From positions 1,483,501 through 1,547,500 of the forward strand of contig JACATO010000311.1 of NCBI GenBank assembly GCA_018389105.1: a stretch of DNA of 64,000 nt, read 5' to 3'. Below the pieces are notes generated by a model that was not told the DNA's origin, ran no database searches, and saw nothing but the letters and a program-made list of their open reading frames with translations. Shown in pieces: positions 23,301-33,807 of the stretch. Every line of letters starts with the position of its first letter. Position 1 is the stretch's first letter. The stretch comes from Nautilus pompilius (Eukaryota > Mollusca > Cephalopoda > Nautilida > Nautilidae). The position numbers were made by a program, and so were the translations under genes.

Positions 23301-24911
23301 CTCTTTGCATAAGTAGTTTTCAGTCAGTCACGCAGGAAATCTCTATAGGACTGTAGGTAATACCGACCGAATGATAATCGAAAAATTCATGTTCCTAGCA
23401 AAAATATCATCGCGAATAGTCGGCGACATGAAGAGCACCGATGAGACGAACTCTAGCGGCATGACACGGGCCAATATCTGATAGATTCTCCACCGATATC
23501 GCCAGCAGCAGCCAGTGTACTGCCATTAAGGCAACCGTTACAGCAGCCAACACGAGAGGTCAGGGAGGAAGGCGGGTCCGTGCGAGCGCCAAGCATCACG
23601 TCGCGCCGCTGACGGCGCTGCCATCCAAACCTCGGCTGAAGCGATGATGAGCACCTTGTGGTTTTGCCTCGTTCTTTACCATAACGGAATTTAGCAGCAA
23701 TCCGACTTCTCGTCTGGCTTCCTCTATCGGCCAACTTTCTTGCTCGTGTGTCCTAAAATTTACTCGACAGCTCCATGTATCAAAATGTGCAACTTTTCGG
23801 AAAATTGGAAAACCAGTAAACACCAGCAGTCAGTCTCAGGGATTATAGTTGCTAAGTAAATAAATAGGAATAAATCTGTAAACACCTGTTAACTTAAATA
23901 CAAAATCAGTAAAAATTCATTTTTTTGTTTTATTTTAAATGGGAAGCCCTATAAAGAAAATCATTTCGACATCGGTTTCTCTTGTTTTAAAACTCTGAAT
24001 AACTGACAGACCTGATAGTGGTTTTGGATTTAAGAATGTCTGGCCATCCTTTGCCATGAACATCTCGACAAGTACAAAAAAGCTTAACCTTGATTTAGCT
24101 TGCCGGATAATCATATTGTAACTGCTAAAGAGTGGAGAACAGAGACTGGCTCTCTGACAAATTTTCCCTGCCAAAAATTAATTTCTTTACAAAGCAAAAT
24201 CTATTTTTCTATTTTGTTGTTCTAGTTATTTTGTGGACCAAAATGAAACATAAATATGTTTTCCGTGTGGATAATAAAGGAGACAAAAATATTTTATCCA
24301 ACATCTTAAATCCGTTTTTCACTATTATAATTAGAAAATGATATCGTGTTGTTAAATAATGTATAGACATTGTTTTCCAGTTATTAATTATAGAAATTGA
24401 ATGGAAATGCTAATGCATTCTGGAAAGTTTCTAGGTATTGCATAACAAGTACAAAGTAAACACAAAGGCATTTTGACAACTTAAATACAATTTGGGCAAA
24501 AGCTAAATTTTTCAGAAAGCGACGGTGTTTTACTCTGGTTGAAAATTGTAGCTTTTAAGCGATAAAGGCAAGAAAAATGTTATTATATTAATATAAAAAG
24601 AAAATTAGTAGAAACTCGAACTGTACAATTTTTTTTTCATTTTTATTGCATTAAGATTTATTTTATTGTGAAAACATCGAATAATTTCTTGCATGGAAAA
24701 GCGATTTCGTTTAAAGTTATTTTTTTCTTTTCCAGACCCTCTTTTGAGGTAAAGTTGATGAATCTTCTTTGTTCTTATTTATTCATTTGTTTGTTCCAAT
24801 TTTTTAATAGATTAATGAATAGAACGAAATGTAGCAAAGGATTTCATGATGCGTTGTCTGACCGCAGCCCATTTGGCAGTCAAAACGATGGCATGCAGCT
24901 AATTCTTCTGT

Positions 24912-24916
<5 letters not shown>
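23301..24916. other. Gene-free stretch
   Basis: GC-richer until about 23760, then AT-rich. Overlapping Arg- and Ser-rich frames at 23453-23823 on the minus strand have no family features. Confidence 0.35.
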
Positions 24917-24951
<35 letters not shown>

Positions 24952-25021
24952 TTATTATTATTTATTATTATTATTATTATTATTATATTATTATTATTAT
25001 TTATTATTATTATTATTATTA

Positions 25022-25061
<40 letters not shown>
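24917..25061. repeat. Compound (TTC)n then (ATT)n microsatellite
   Basis: About ten TTC units grade into imperfect ATT units. The Ser, Tyr and Leu runs translated across it are artefacts. Confidence 0.95.
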
Positions 25062-25064
<3 letters not shown>

Positions 25065-25736
25065 TTGTTACACGATACAAAACAAGATTTAATCCAGCAG
25101 AATTAGATGTCAAGAGAACTCTTCACAATGAACACCAATTCATCTGCAGTATCTCAGCTTGATAATTACTGTCTTTATCGAGTTTCTTTCTATCCACCAA
25201 ATGTTAACAGTAAATAAGAAAGCAATTGCCCAGCAGCTTTGGCGTCTCTCTGTCACGTGGCTGGAAAAAAAAAATCAACGCCATTTATCACTGCGGCCAT
25301 GTTGGTAGTGTCTACTGGCTGCCAAAAGCAGACTAATATATCTGACCGAGAAAGTTTCCAATGATAAAATTACTACGAACAAATTAAATATTAAAGCCGA
25401 AGCTGTAATATTACAGGGATTTACGTCGTCTGCTTTTCTCGAGAGATTCTTGGGTTTGATCAATGGCAGATTACGATAACTATAATTTACGAGTAGAAAA
25501 AAAGCCAATATCTTAAAAACATGGCGGCCATAACTCGTGCTCTACGAAAGATGTCTTCTTAACAAAAGTTTTTTTTTCTTTAATTATTTCACAAATAAAT
25601 TAACTTAAAGTGACAGTGTCTCTTATTTCAGAGAGAAATATTGGTCAGAGAAAGCTGAAGAAATCTGCTTACAAATACATCACACACACACTCACTCATG
25701 CACTCAATTGCACAGACTCGCGCAGACTCTCACACT

Positions 25737-28700
25737 CAGGGCCGTCGAGAGCCAAGTAAGGCCAGGGGCTAGGCATATAGTCGACTCCCCTATGACCCTA
25801 CGTGACAGATGGTTAGCTGTGCTACCAGAAATTATAACCTATAAATGAAATTGCGAAATTCCTTTAAATCGATAAATAATATTCGCCGAATGTAACCGCT
25901 CGTAGCAAGAAACTAAAACTAACGTTTTATTAGACCAGTTATATAAGATATGGATATTCCTTCTAAATGAGGAAAACTATGAGTATTTGACAAGCACACA
26001 TTCACACCCGGTGCAAGCCAACCATCTAAGTAATAATGGCATTAAAAGGTAATGATGTGTGAGGAAGCTTTTGCAATGGTTATTTACTTATGTAGATCTA
26101 CGAATATCAAAGAAATTTGCAGACAAAATAAAGTCTAAAATGTTGCTTTACGCGCTTCCCCCCTTAAAAACAAATTATTAATTATATTGGTAAAATTCAT
26201 CTTCCTGATCAGTTCGCTTTCAGTGCTCAACATTGCAAGATCGCACCATCTCTCTTGCATCATCAGGCTTCGCAGAAAGTTCTTGTATATTTCAAATAAC
26301 TGAATGAGCGTTCAGCTGACGCAGATTTTTCCGGCAAAGAGTACGATATCATCAAGGTCATACATACATTATTAAATATCTCCTCCAACTTATATTTATA
26401 GATTTTTCTCAAGAGCTATATTGGCTCAAAGGCTCTTCTCCAAAATTGGCGACATGAATGGACTTCAAATGTAGCAGTTCTTCTTTGAATTTTTCTCGTG
26501 AGATATTGTCCAAAACCTTCAGAGGCATTAGCAATTTGTTCATCGGATATATGGAACTACCTCCAAAGAAAATTGAAAAGAGCATCAATTCTGTGAACAG
26601 CATTGTAGCGATTCATCAGACCAGTTATCATCCTGAGATCATTAATAAAGGTTTCCATATTTGATATCTCTACATCCACAGTGACTTTCCTGTCTGGAAT
26701 AACTTGATTCCTTTGGTCAGTTTCAATGAGTATCTTTAACCACATGCAAAAACCTTTTACCTTAATAGCTGTTTTTGGATTAAGGTTCAGTGGAAGAAGC
26801 TGTTCTAGTGCAGTTCATATTCCTGGAAGGTGAGTTGCGAATGGTTGGATGCTAGCTACACAATCTGCCTATCGTATTCCCCACAACTCATGGAGAGAGA
26901 AACCAATATTTTCTTGTAATATGCTGTGTCGCCTTAGGGTGCTGGAAAAAAAATTATAACTGTTTGCACCATTCCAAAAAAAATGTTACGGCCTCTGTAC
27001 GGCTCACTGCCGAGTCTGCTCCACATAAATTCAGAGAATGAAAATGCATGGTGAGAACAGGTATAATTGGTTTAAAGCTAGGATATGTTTCTGGGCACCA
27101 TCGTACTTGCCATCCTTGTTTGCCATATCATCATACCCTTGACCTCGGCAATCAGCCAAACGGGATCTGAAACTCTCTAGACATTTTTGGAATCATTCTG
27201 CAGATTTTTTATCACGTGTTTTTTCGCAGCAGTCATCAGATGTCATGAGCCGTTTTTTGGATAGCAAAAATGTCTAAAGTAAGATACCCCAAAATTAAAA
27301 CTATTTCCTCGGTGTGACTTGCATCCGGAGTTGCGCCTGCCATTATTGAAAGTACTTCGCTATCTCTATTTCAGTCAAAATACGAGCTCTGACGTATTCG
27401 GCGCAACTGCCAATAAACTCATTTTGTGGTTCTGCATGGAGTTAATTGGCTTGCAAGCGTTCACCCTTTTGTTGAGAAATTTGAATTTTTGTGATATACT
27501 TCCTCAAAGGTAGATCATAGTGTGATAAGTGTTCAAGTAATCCGAGGAAATTTCCATTGCGAACATCTCCAATTCTGTGAAAAGATCCGTGGAAAGCCAA
27601 TACCTTCTCCCCTAGAAAAATATTGACGTCAACGATTCTTGTTAAAACTTCTTTTCATTTTTCAGTTCTGTCCACTAGGTGATCTATTCCTGAATTTTTT
27701 TGCTATTCGTTACCCTCTAACTCTCGCCATACCAAATAGCATTTTTTATGAGCTACACTTCGTTTATATTTAGGAATCTTATCAAAACCTTTTTCTATTT
27801 AGCGTCCAACCCTTAGTCTAGATGATGTTGACAATGACTGCTGCTTTGGATAATGATTACTAATGTGAGATAAGAGTCTACATAGCAAGCAGTATAATTC
27901 ATTCTTTGCAGAGCTGAAAACAAGTCATCTTCTCTAATCCAATTTGCCATTTTGTTTCTTAGAATAAAGACTACAGATAGAAAAATGTTTATCTACATCG
28001 CATGGAAAATGTTTTCGATACGTATGTCCTTCTCAAAACCAGATCTTCGATCTCCTTTTCAATTCCAATATAAAAATCAATGCATCCATGTTTGATGCCA
28101 CGCTCGGTGTTATCCTCTTGCTGGATTACATATATATCGGCCGTAGAATAATCTATCGGAATTTCATTTTGTCAAACCCAAATCAAAGAGTGTGCGGGTA
28201 CATTTTCGTAACTCTTCATCTTCTCTGCTGCTTTTTGCGCCGTTTTTGAGCACCAAAGTTTTGCTAATAGTATGACTTTTTTAGAGTGAAATAAAAACTA
28301 AAAGTTAAGTCTGGGTTAGATCTTTTGTTTCGTGTGACCGGTAAAATCTTGTTTAACAAGGCTAGAGTCTACCGGTGGACTTCAGTAATACCAATTCCAG
28401 TTTTCGAACAAATACGGGAAATGTGCTAGTAAAATATGAAATTATCTAAAGAGAATTAGTTAACAACGCTTCGAGTATTGCTCCTTTTATAGTATAAGCA
28501 AATAAAGAAAAGCAGAAACAATGCCAAAAAATGTACAAGTCGATAAGTGCGAAATAGAAGACAATTCAGACAAGCATGATGTAAAATTAAGTCATAAGCC
28601 AATACTTTTTCCAAGGGAGACAATTTAAAGTTTGAAATTGAGCCACGTGGGAACGTTAGCCATGCATATTCTCGAAATACCCATAGCATATGTAAAGTGG

Positions 28701-28915
28701 TGCATGTAGATGGAAAAGGTAAAAGAACAGAATTAGGATTTGATCAGAAACTGAATGTAAGCAACCAATTTGAAAATATTATACTAACGCTGCTTGTAAG
28801 CTCTAAGGAGAATGTTTAGTGGCAACCGCTTCAATAAATTCAGCATATAGAAATACAGCTGGAAATAAAGGGGCCTCTCACAGGACCCGGCTACCCAGCC
28901 CTTTCAGCGGTACTG
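25737..28915 (-). mobile_element. Dead hAT element of the ZMYM/zinc-finger type
   Basis: The transposase relic at about 26205-28270 is bracketed by CAGGGCCGTCGAGAG at 25737 and, inverted, CAGTACCGCTGAAAG ending at 28915: 10 of 15 positions match and most differences are transitions. Outside them lie CTCACACT (25729-25736) and CTCAAACG (28916-28923), 6 of 8 matching, as expected for an aged 8-bp duplication. hAT ends usually begin CAG. The boundaries are a best estimate and could be wrong by some tens of bases. Confidence 0.5.
26205..28270 (-). pseudogene. hAT transposase pseudogene, TTF/ZMYM-like with hATC C-terminus
   Basis: The minus strand can be read block by block through many stops and frameshifts in the order of this protein family. 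First is KAAEKMKSYEN near 28220. Then a TTF-type zinc-finger stretch FSSAKNELYCLLCRLLS near 27900, DKIPKYKRSVAHKKCYLVWR near 27760, GSFHRIGDVRNGNFLGLLEH near 27550 and CRGQGYDDMANKDGKYDGAQ near 27130. A shifted ENIGFSLHELWGIR block lies near 26900. The hATC dimerisation motif SASAERSFS is near 26310, followed by KNFLRSLMMQERW in another frame. Open pieces remain at 26409-26603 and 26557-26745. Such genes are abundant as transposons and as domesticated ZMYM-like genes; the number of breaks shows this copy is dead. Confidence 0.85.
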
Positions 28916-29117
28916 CTCAAACGCATACAGACGCTCACGCGCTCTCACAGATGCTCGCGTGCAAGTTTTCAACGTCTATATTCAATTTTAACAAAGAAAA
29001 AGGAGTTGCTAAGTGATTTCTAATTTTCAGAGACAAAAATAAAAGTTCGCTATATTTCTTGGCTTTCATTGTTACGTTTTCCCCTTCAAATTAACTGAAC
29101 GCATCTCCTATTTTTAA

Positions 29118-29190
29118 AATAAGGGATTCGATCCTAATGTCAGAGCGACACCGCCAGTCCTCTGGCTCCTGACCTGATCTCCGTATGCGT
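29118..29190 (-). repeat. tRNA-like SINE fragment
   Basis: Minus strand: AGCCAGAGGACTGGCGGT followed at tRNA-like spacing by TTAGGATCGAATCCC. The B box is close to consensus. The acceptor stem does not pair visibly, so a tRNA-derived SINE is more likely than a working tRNA gene. Confidence 0.4.
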
Positions 29191-30393
29191 GAACAATACC
29201 TGTCGAATGGAATAAGGGCAAAAACATCCTTACTAACGTTGACTTTTTATTTCTCCGAAGCATTCTGTCGAGACGGCGGAGGAGGACCCCATGGAGGGCG
29301 TGTGGGGGGGGCCTTGGATGATGACAGGTGTCCTTATGTCTTCCCAGACGTCGGGCTGGTGACTGCACCACGTCAACGGCCCCGGTTATCGCGCTGATAC
29401 TCGCAGATCTACTGGAAAGTGAAAACGCATTGAAATTGCTTAAAATTAAAGTGGGAAATTGGTTTTTTGATTAAGGATTAGATGCAAATTAATTTTTAAT
29501 GAACTTTAACTCTTTGGAAAGCACAAGTTAAAATGGAAAAAAAAGAAACTTGTACAAACCACGGTGTAATTATTTCGGAAAGTTCCGGTCTGATCTGGAA
29601 CAGCTGGGGGCGGGGATATAAAAAGAGCAGGATTTCTACAATCCGATTTGATTTTTCTTTTCGTTTCGCTTTCTTGCTGTTTTTTATGAACTTCCAAATC
29701 CTGACTCAGTCGAATAATTAAAACCATCTTAAGCACCCGTCCTCCGCCGTGAGCCGAGCTATAAAAATTAGATTATTTCGCTATTTTCTTTCTGTAATGT
29801 TTTTTGCCCGTTGTGGTAATTCTTTTTAGAAGAGACAAGGGACAGAAACAGGAGCTGCACTGTAGAAGGAATGAGCCGGAGTCGGAGCGTACACAAAGAA
29901 ACGTTTGTTTCCGGTTCGAGGAGTCTAACGTCGACAGGTTTTATGTTTTTTTACATTTAAAAAGAAAAAAAAGAATCTGCATCAGAGAAAACGTTTCTCC
30001 TCTGAGAGAACCGGAGAATGGAACGAGTTTGGTTTATAATAGAGAATACTTAGTGAAAAGTAACCAAGTTTTCTCATCGTTCTAAGCGGCTTTCACAGCA
30101 ATCGAGCGCATGCGTGATGCAACACTTTAGTGGAGATGAAAAAGAACAAGAATGGCGGAAACAGAATATACAATTTACATGCAACTGAAATCTTTGGTAC
30201 GGCCATTCGATGTATCTATGAGAGGTTTTCCTTTCATTTTCCTGGAGTGAGAATTCTGCCTTATGTAACTGTATGGGAATAATTGGAGGAACTTAAAATG
30301 TAAATCTAAAATGTTTCTCCAGTTATTTTTAATGCAATATTTGAGGAATGCGTTCCTTACCAACCGCTTGGCGCTCTGAGGTAATGTTTTTCA
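29191..30393. other. Gene-free stretch
   Basis: Short GC-rich patch near 29270-29400 with Gly- and Pro-rich translations; no recognisable domain. Confidence 0.3.
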
Positions 30394-30824
30394 CTAAAAC
30401 GCACGAGAACTACTGTTACAAGTAACAAAGACGTGAAATAAAAAACAAACAACATTTATATCGATAAGTTTATTCACTAAATAACTTGAAGGATCTGCCG
30501 CTTCCTTACTGTCCGAAGGCGGAGGTTTGAAGAATGCATCAAGAGGCATCTGGACAGCTTCCGTTTCTTCCTCCTGATACAGCTCCTTATGTCCTCCATT
30601 ATGTGGCTACACTAAATACTACCCTCCAAGTCTGGATCGTCGTTCTTGAAGATGGCCACGGCTGAATGGCTCCGCAAGCCTCTTTGCGGCCGACTGTTTT
30701 GGTGATGGCGGCGTTGCTGCCTTTCCTGACCGAGCTTTGGCTGGTCCTCAGTTGCAAGACCCTCGGCGTGAGATAATAACAATTCCGCCCCATCCGAGTT
30801 TGAAGAAGGTCTCTGGTTAGCCAT
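30394..30824 (-). pseudogene. Unidentified coding-looking sequence with a frame break, possibly a retrocopy
   Basis: ATG at 30824 has a good context (CCTCAAGATGGC). The frame runs about 70 codons (MANQRPSSNSDG... to KNDDPDLEG) to a stop at 30612. From 30606 another frame is open for about 70 codons, beginning PHNGGHKELYQEEETEAVQM and passing DAFFKPPPSDSK. The acidic, Pro-rich composition of the second part fits the end of the first, so a single frame-changing indel in a once continuous gene is plausible. AATAAA occurs on the same strand near 30465. No introns are visible, which would suit a processed copy. I do not recognise the protein, and chance open frames are possible. Confidence 0.3.
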
Positions 30825-31482
30825 CTTGAGGGATGAGAGATAAATTACGAAAGATAATAGAACCGGAGAAACACCTCACAGCAGCAGCCGAACCAAGGCA
30901 GACTGGCACCCGCCCATCTTGCCAGCTTCGCAGTTATTTGGTTTTCGTTATTGGGAAAATAGGTGAATCGAACGTTCGTAATTGGGGGAGACGTGTGGAC
31001 TGCATTTGGGGTTACATTATCTGGTGATTTAACTCAACAAAAGTATTGTTCGTTTTAAGTTTGTAGTCCTTTTACAAAATCAATGAGCAAAATGTCTATA
31101 CTTAGTATTTTCTAAAATTAGCGATACATTCAGATTCTTTGGTTTAATGAAAGTGAAAGCCACGTTTTACAAAGAATTTAAATTGATAAAGTAGAAACGA
31201 CCATGCGCTTGAACGCAGACAGGGACAATTTCATATGGTCAGCTTCTGATATGAAACGTACCATTCTTAGCAATAACAGCGTTAATCTACTTAATTGGAA
31301 ATTCTAGCTTTTATGAAAGTAATTTTCTTTCATTGATGCCTATCTTAACTTTATTGGCATTGGGACTGCGCCTCAAGTCTCGTCAAATACAGTGAACAAG
31401 GTGATTTAACAAAGACCGGTTATCTACTGAGCCTACGATTACCTATTTTGTTCAGAACGTCTTTATTTACCGGCTGTTAGAT
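30825..31482. other. Gene-free stretch
   Basis: Nothing supported beyond possible 5' flank of the preceding sequence. Confidence 0.35.
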
Positions 31483-31489
31483 TCTCTCT

Positions 31490-31553
<64 letters not shown>
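31483..31553. repeat. (TC)n microsatellite
   Basis: About 35 CT/TC units with one CC interruption near 31508. The Arg-Glu translations of its complement are artefacts. Confidence 0.95.
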
Positions 31554-31556
<3 letters not shown>

Positions 31557-33562
31557 TTAATAATTTTCTCCCACTTCCCTCCCTGTACGACTTTCCTATG
31601 TAGCCGAATCTTTGCGGTATTGCCATACCGCCTACGACGTGATCTAAAGAGTAACACATCAGCGTTCGAATCACTTAGAGAAACCCCGGCATGTGAAAGC
31701 AGCTACAGAGAACTATTCTCTGAGATCTCAATAGCATCTTTCCGCTCTCCGCCCATGTTTCGCGCAAATCAAATACTCCTTTGCGCAGTCTGAAACCACG
31801 TTCTTAAGTTGATTATTGGAGTCGAGGTTCAGTAAATGGAATTTCGTCTAGAGAAAATTATCTTAAAATTTTATAAAGAGTAACACCTATTTCTGGAGGG
31901 AGACAAACTATTTTGAAGTTACTCCGAAAATTCTGCAGACTTCTTTGACGCTGAAAACAAAATGTTTTCATTTCTACCTGAACTCAAACTATCGCCTAAT
32001 AAGCTCCAATTTTGTCCGAAAAGGCAAAAAAAAAAACAACACTAAATCTTATTGATTTCGTTTTAATATCGGCGGCTCTTTTTTACGCAGTTAATTGAAA
32101 ATTTCCTTGATAGTTGTATTCTGGTCGCGAAATCTGCTTACAACAGATAATGGAATTTATTTATTCCTCCTTCAAAAATTAAATAATAAAAAGTTAAATT
32201 TTTTATCAAAACTTAATAATATGAAGGGAAAAACCTCTCGCCACAATCTCACGTCTCTCAGACGTTCGAGAACAGGGGATTCTGTCTGGTCAGAGACGCT
32301 GGTTGTTTGTATCCCTTGAAATGGCTTCAAAAAAAGAAAAAAAAATTGAAGATGAAATTGAAAATTTCAGAATCAATGAACCGTGTCGGGTTCGGCCGGG
32401 CCCCCCCTTTATGCCCAATATTGCAACGAGAGATTCGTCGACAACAAAGAATCCAATCTCGAGAGGCGTTTTGTTAAAAACATACTATCTCTGCCGAAAA
32501 GTATCCAGCTGAAGATGCCAGAAGTAGATCCGCAGGGCGAACCAAAGTGAGAACCTGTTCGCTGAACGGACGAAACCTCCGAGCAGCAGAACCACCACTG
32601 GTTTTGTAGTAACTCGAGAATTCGAGAAACGAAGAAAGTCGTTCAACATCCTGCTCAAGGAAGCATCTTAACGGTTCCTCTCACAGAATCCACGTACATC
32701 AGTGGGTGTTCGTGGGAATCTACAATTCTCCAGCAATAACAGATGCTTAGCTTGACGCGCTTATTCTGCTTCACAGGTAAAGGTAATCGCCGATTCTATT
32801 GACTTAAGTCTCTGCTTGTGACACATAGATGAAGGGATCGGTTGCGATCATTAAAACGCCTTACTACCTCAAGTAATAGGCTTTCCTTAAAACGACAGCT
32901 TTGTCCGTGCCATCGCTGTTCTATCTTTACAGTAGACATTCAGTACTTTTTGACACGTTTTTGGCATATCTAGAACTAATGGTAACCCCTTATGCAAGCA
33001 TTTGGCGGTTCGTGTTTAAACGATCTGGGCCTTTAAATTCTTCTACGTTTCTAGTGAATTATGACCCAAAGCTACAAAATTTCGTTTTTACATCATATGT
33101 GCGCAGTTGAAACTCATACAACAGGTTCATCACCAAAATTTCGAATTATACAAGTTTTCTATACTTCTGCCACAAAAGCTGCACAATTTCATACTGCCCA
33201 AATATTAGAAAATCTAGTCTTTACCCACTAAAAACAGGCGGTTCTTTTCACAGTCTCCTGTGTACGTAAAATGTAAATGGCGTCCAAGACAGTAAAGACC
33301 CATAACTGTCACTGTTTGACGTAATGTGTTTGTGGTCCTAGCGCCAGGCACTGGTGACGATAACCTGATCCAAACTTATAAAACTTGTCGTTGTCTTTGG
33401 TAGTTTACAAGGATTGAGGTTTTCTACAGAGCATTTGGCTTTACACCAGTTACTTTCTTTTGTATATAGGTTGTTTGTATGTTGTCTTTTTCCCTATTTT
33501 ATCTTTCCAGTGTCATTTCCACAGGGTTCTAGCCAAGCAGAACCTACATTAAATGTAAGCAG
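31554..33562. other. Gene-free stretch or intron upstream of the candidate exon at 33563
   Basis: The right end has a good acceptor-like tract (pyrimidine run then TTTCCAG near 33505-33511). No other exon could be defended. Confidence 0.3.
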
Positions 33563-33771
33563 AGCTTCTGACCTCTGAAAGAAAGGACCAAAACGAGGAA
33601 CTGGTTGCCATTATCTTCAGAAACAGCAACGCCGACATTCTTCGCGTCTCGCAGTCTTCGTACTTCCCGCCTCACGGGGAAATAACCAGGCGATTACGAT
33701 TCTACCTCTGGAACGTGACGGCTGTGCGCGACGTCAAGAACTGCTCGTTTAGCACCAAGACGCTTCGATGA
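33563..33771 (+). CDS. Candidate terminal exon, product unknown
   Basis: A frame without ATG is open for 68 codons from 33565 to TGA at 33769. It uses mostly C- or G-ending codons in an AT-rich setting, as the terminal Ly6 exon at 45777-46009 does. It encodes LLTSERKDQNEELVAIIF, then YFPPHGEITRRLRFYLWNVT (one N-glycosylation site) and ends FSTKTLR. AATAAA follows 31 bases after the stop. The nearest in-frame acceptor (GTAAGCAG at 33555-33562) has a poor pyrimidine tract; a better one lies upstream at 33511 but leads into a frame one base off, which is itself coding-like (SFPQGSSQAEPTLNVS). A frameshift or misassembly is therefore possible. I do not recognise the family. Confidence 0.35.
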
Positions 33772-33801
33772 GAACTTTCATTCCTTTGTTTTGTCTTTTA
33801 A

Positions 33802-33807
33802 AATAAA
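33802..33807 (+). terminator. Poly(A) signal AATAAA
   Basis: AATAAA 31 bases downstream of the stop codon of the candidate exon at 33563-33771. Confidence 0.35.
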
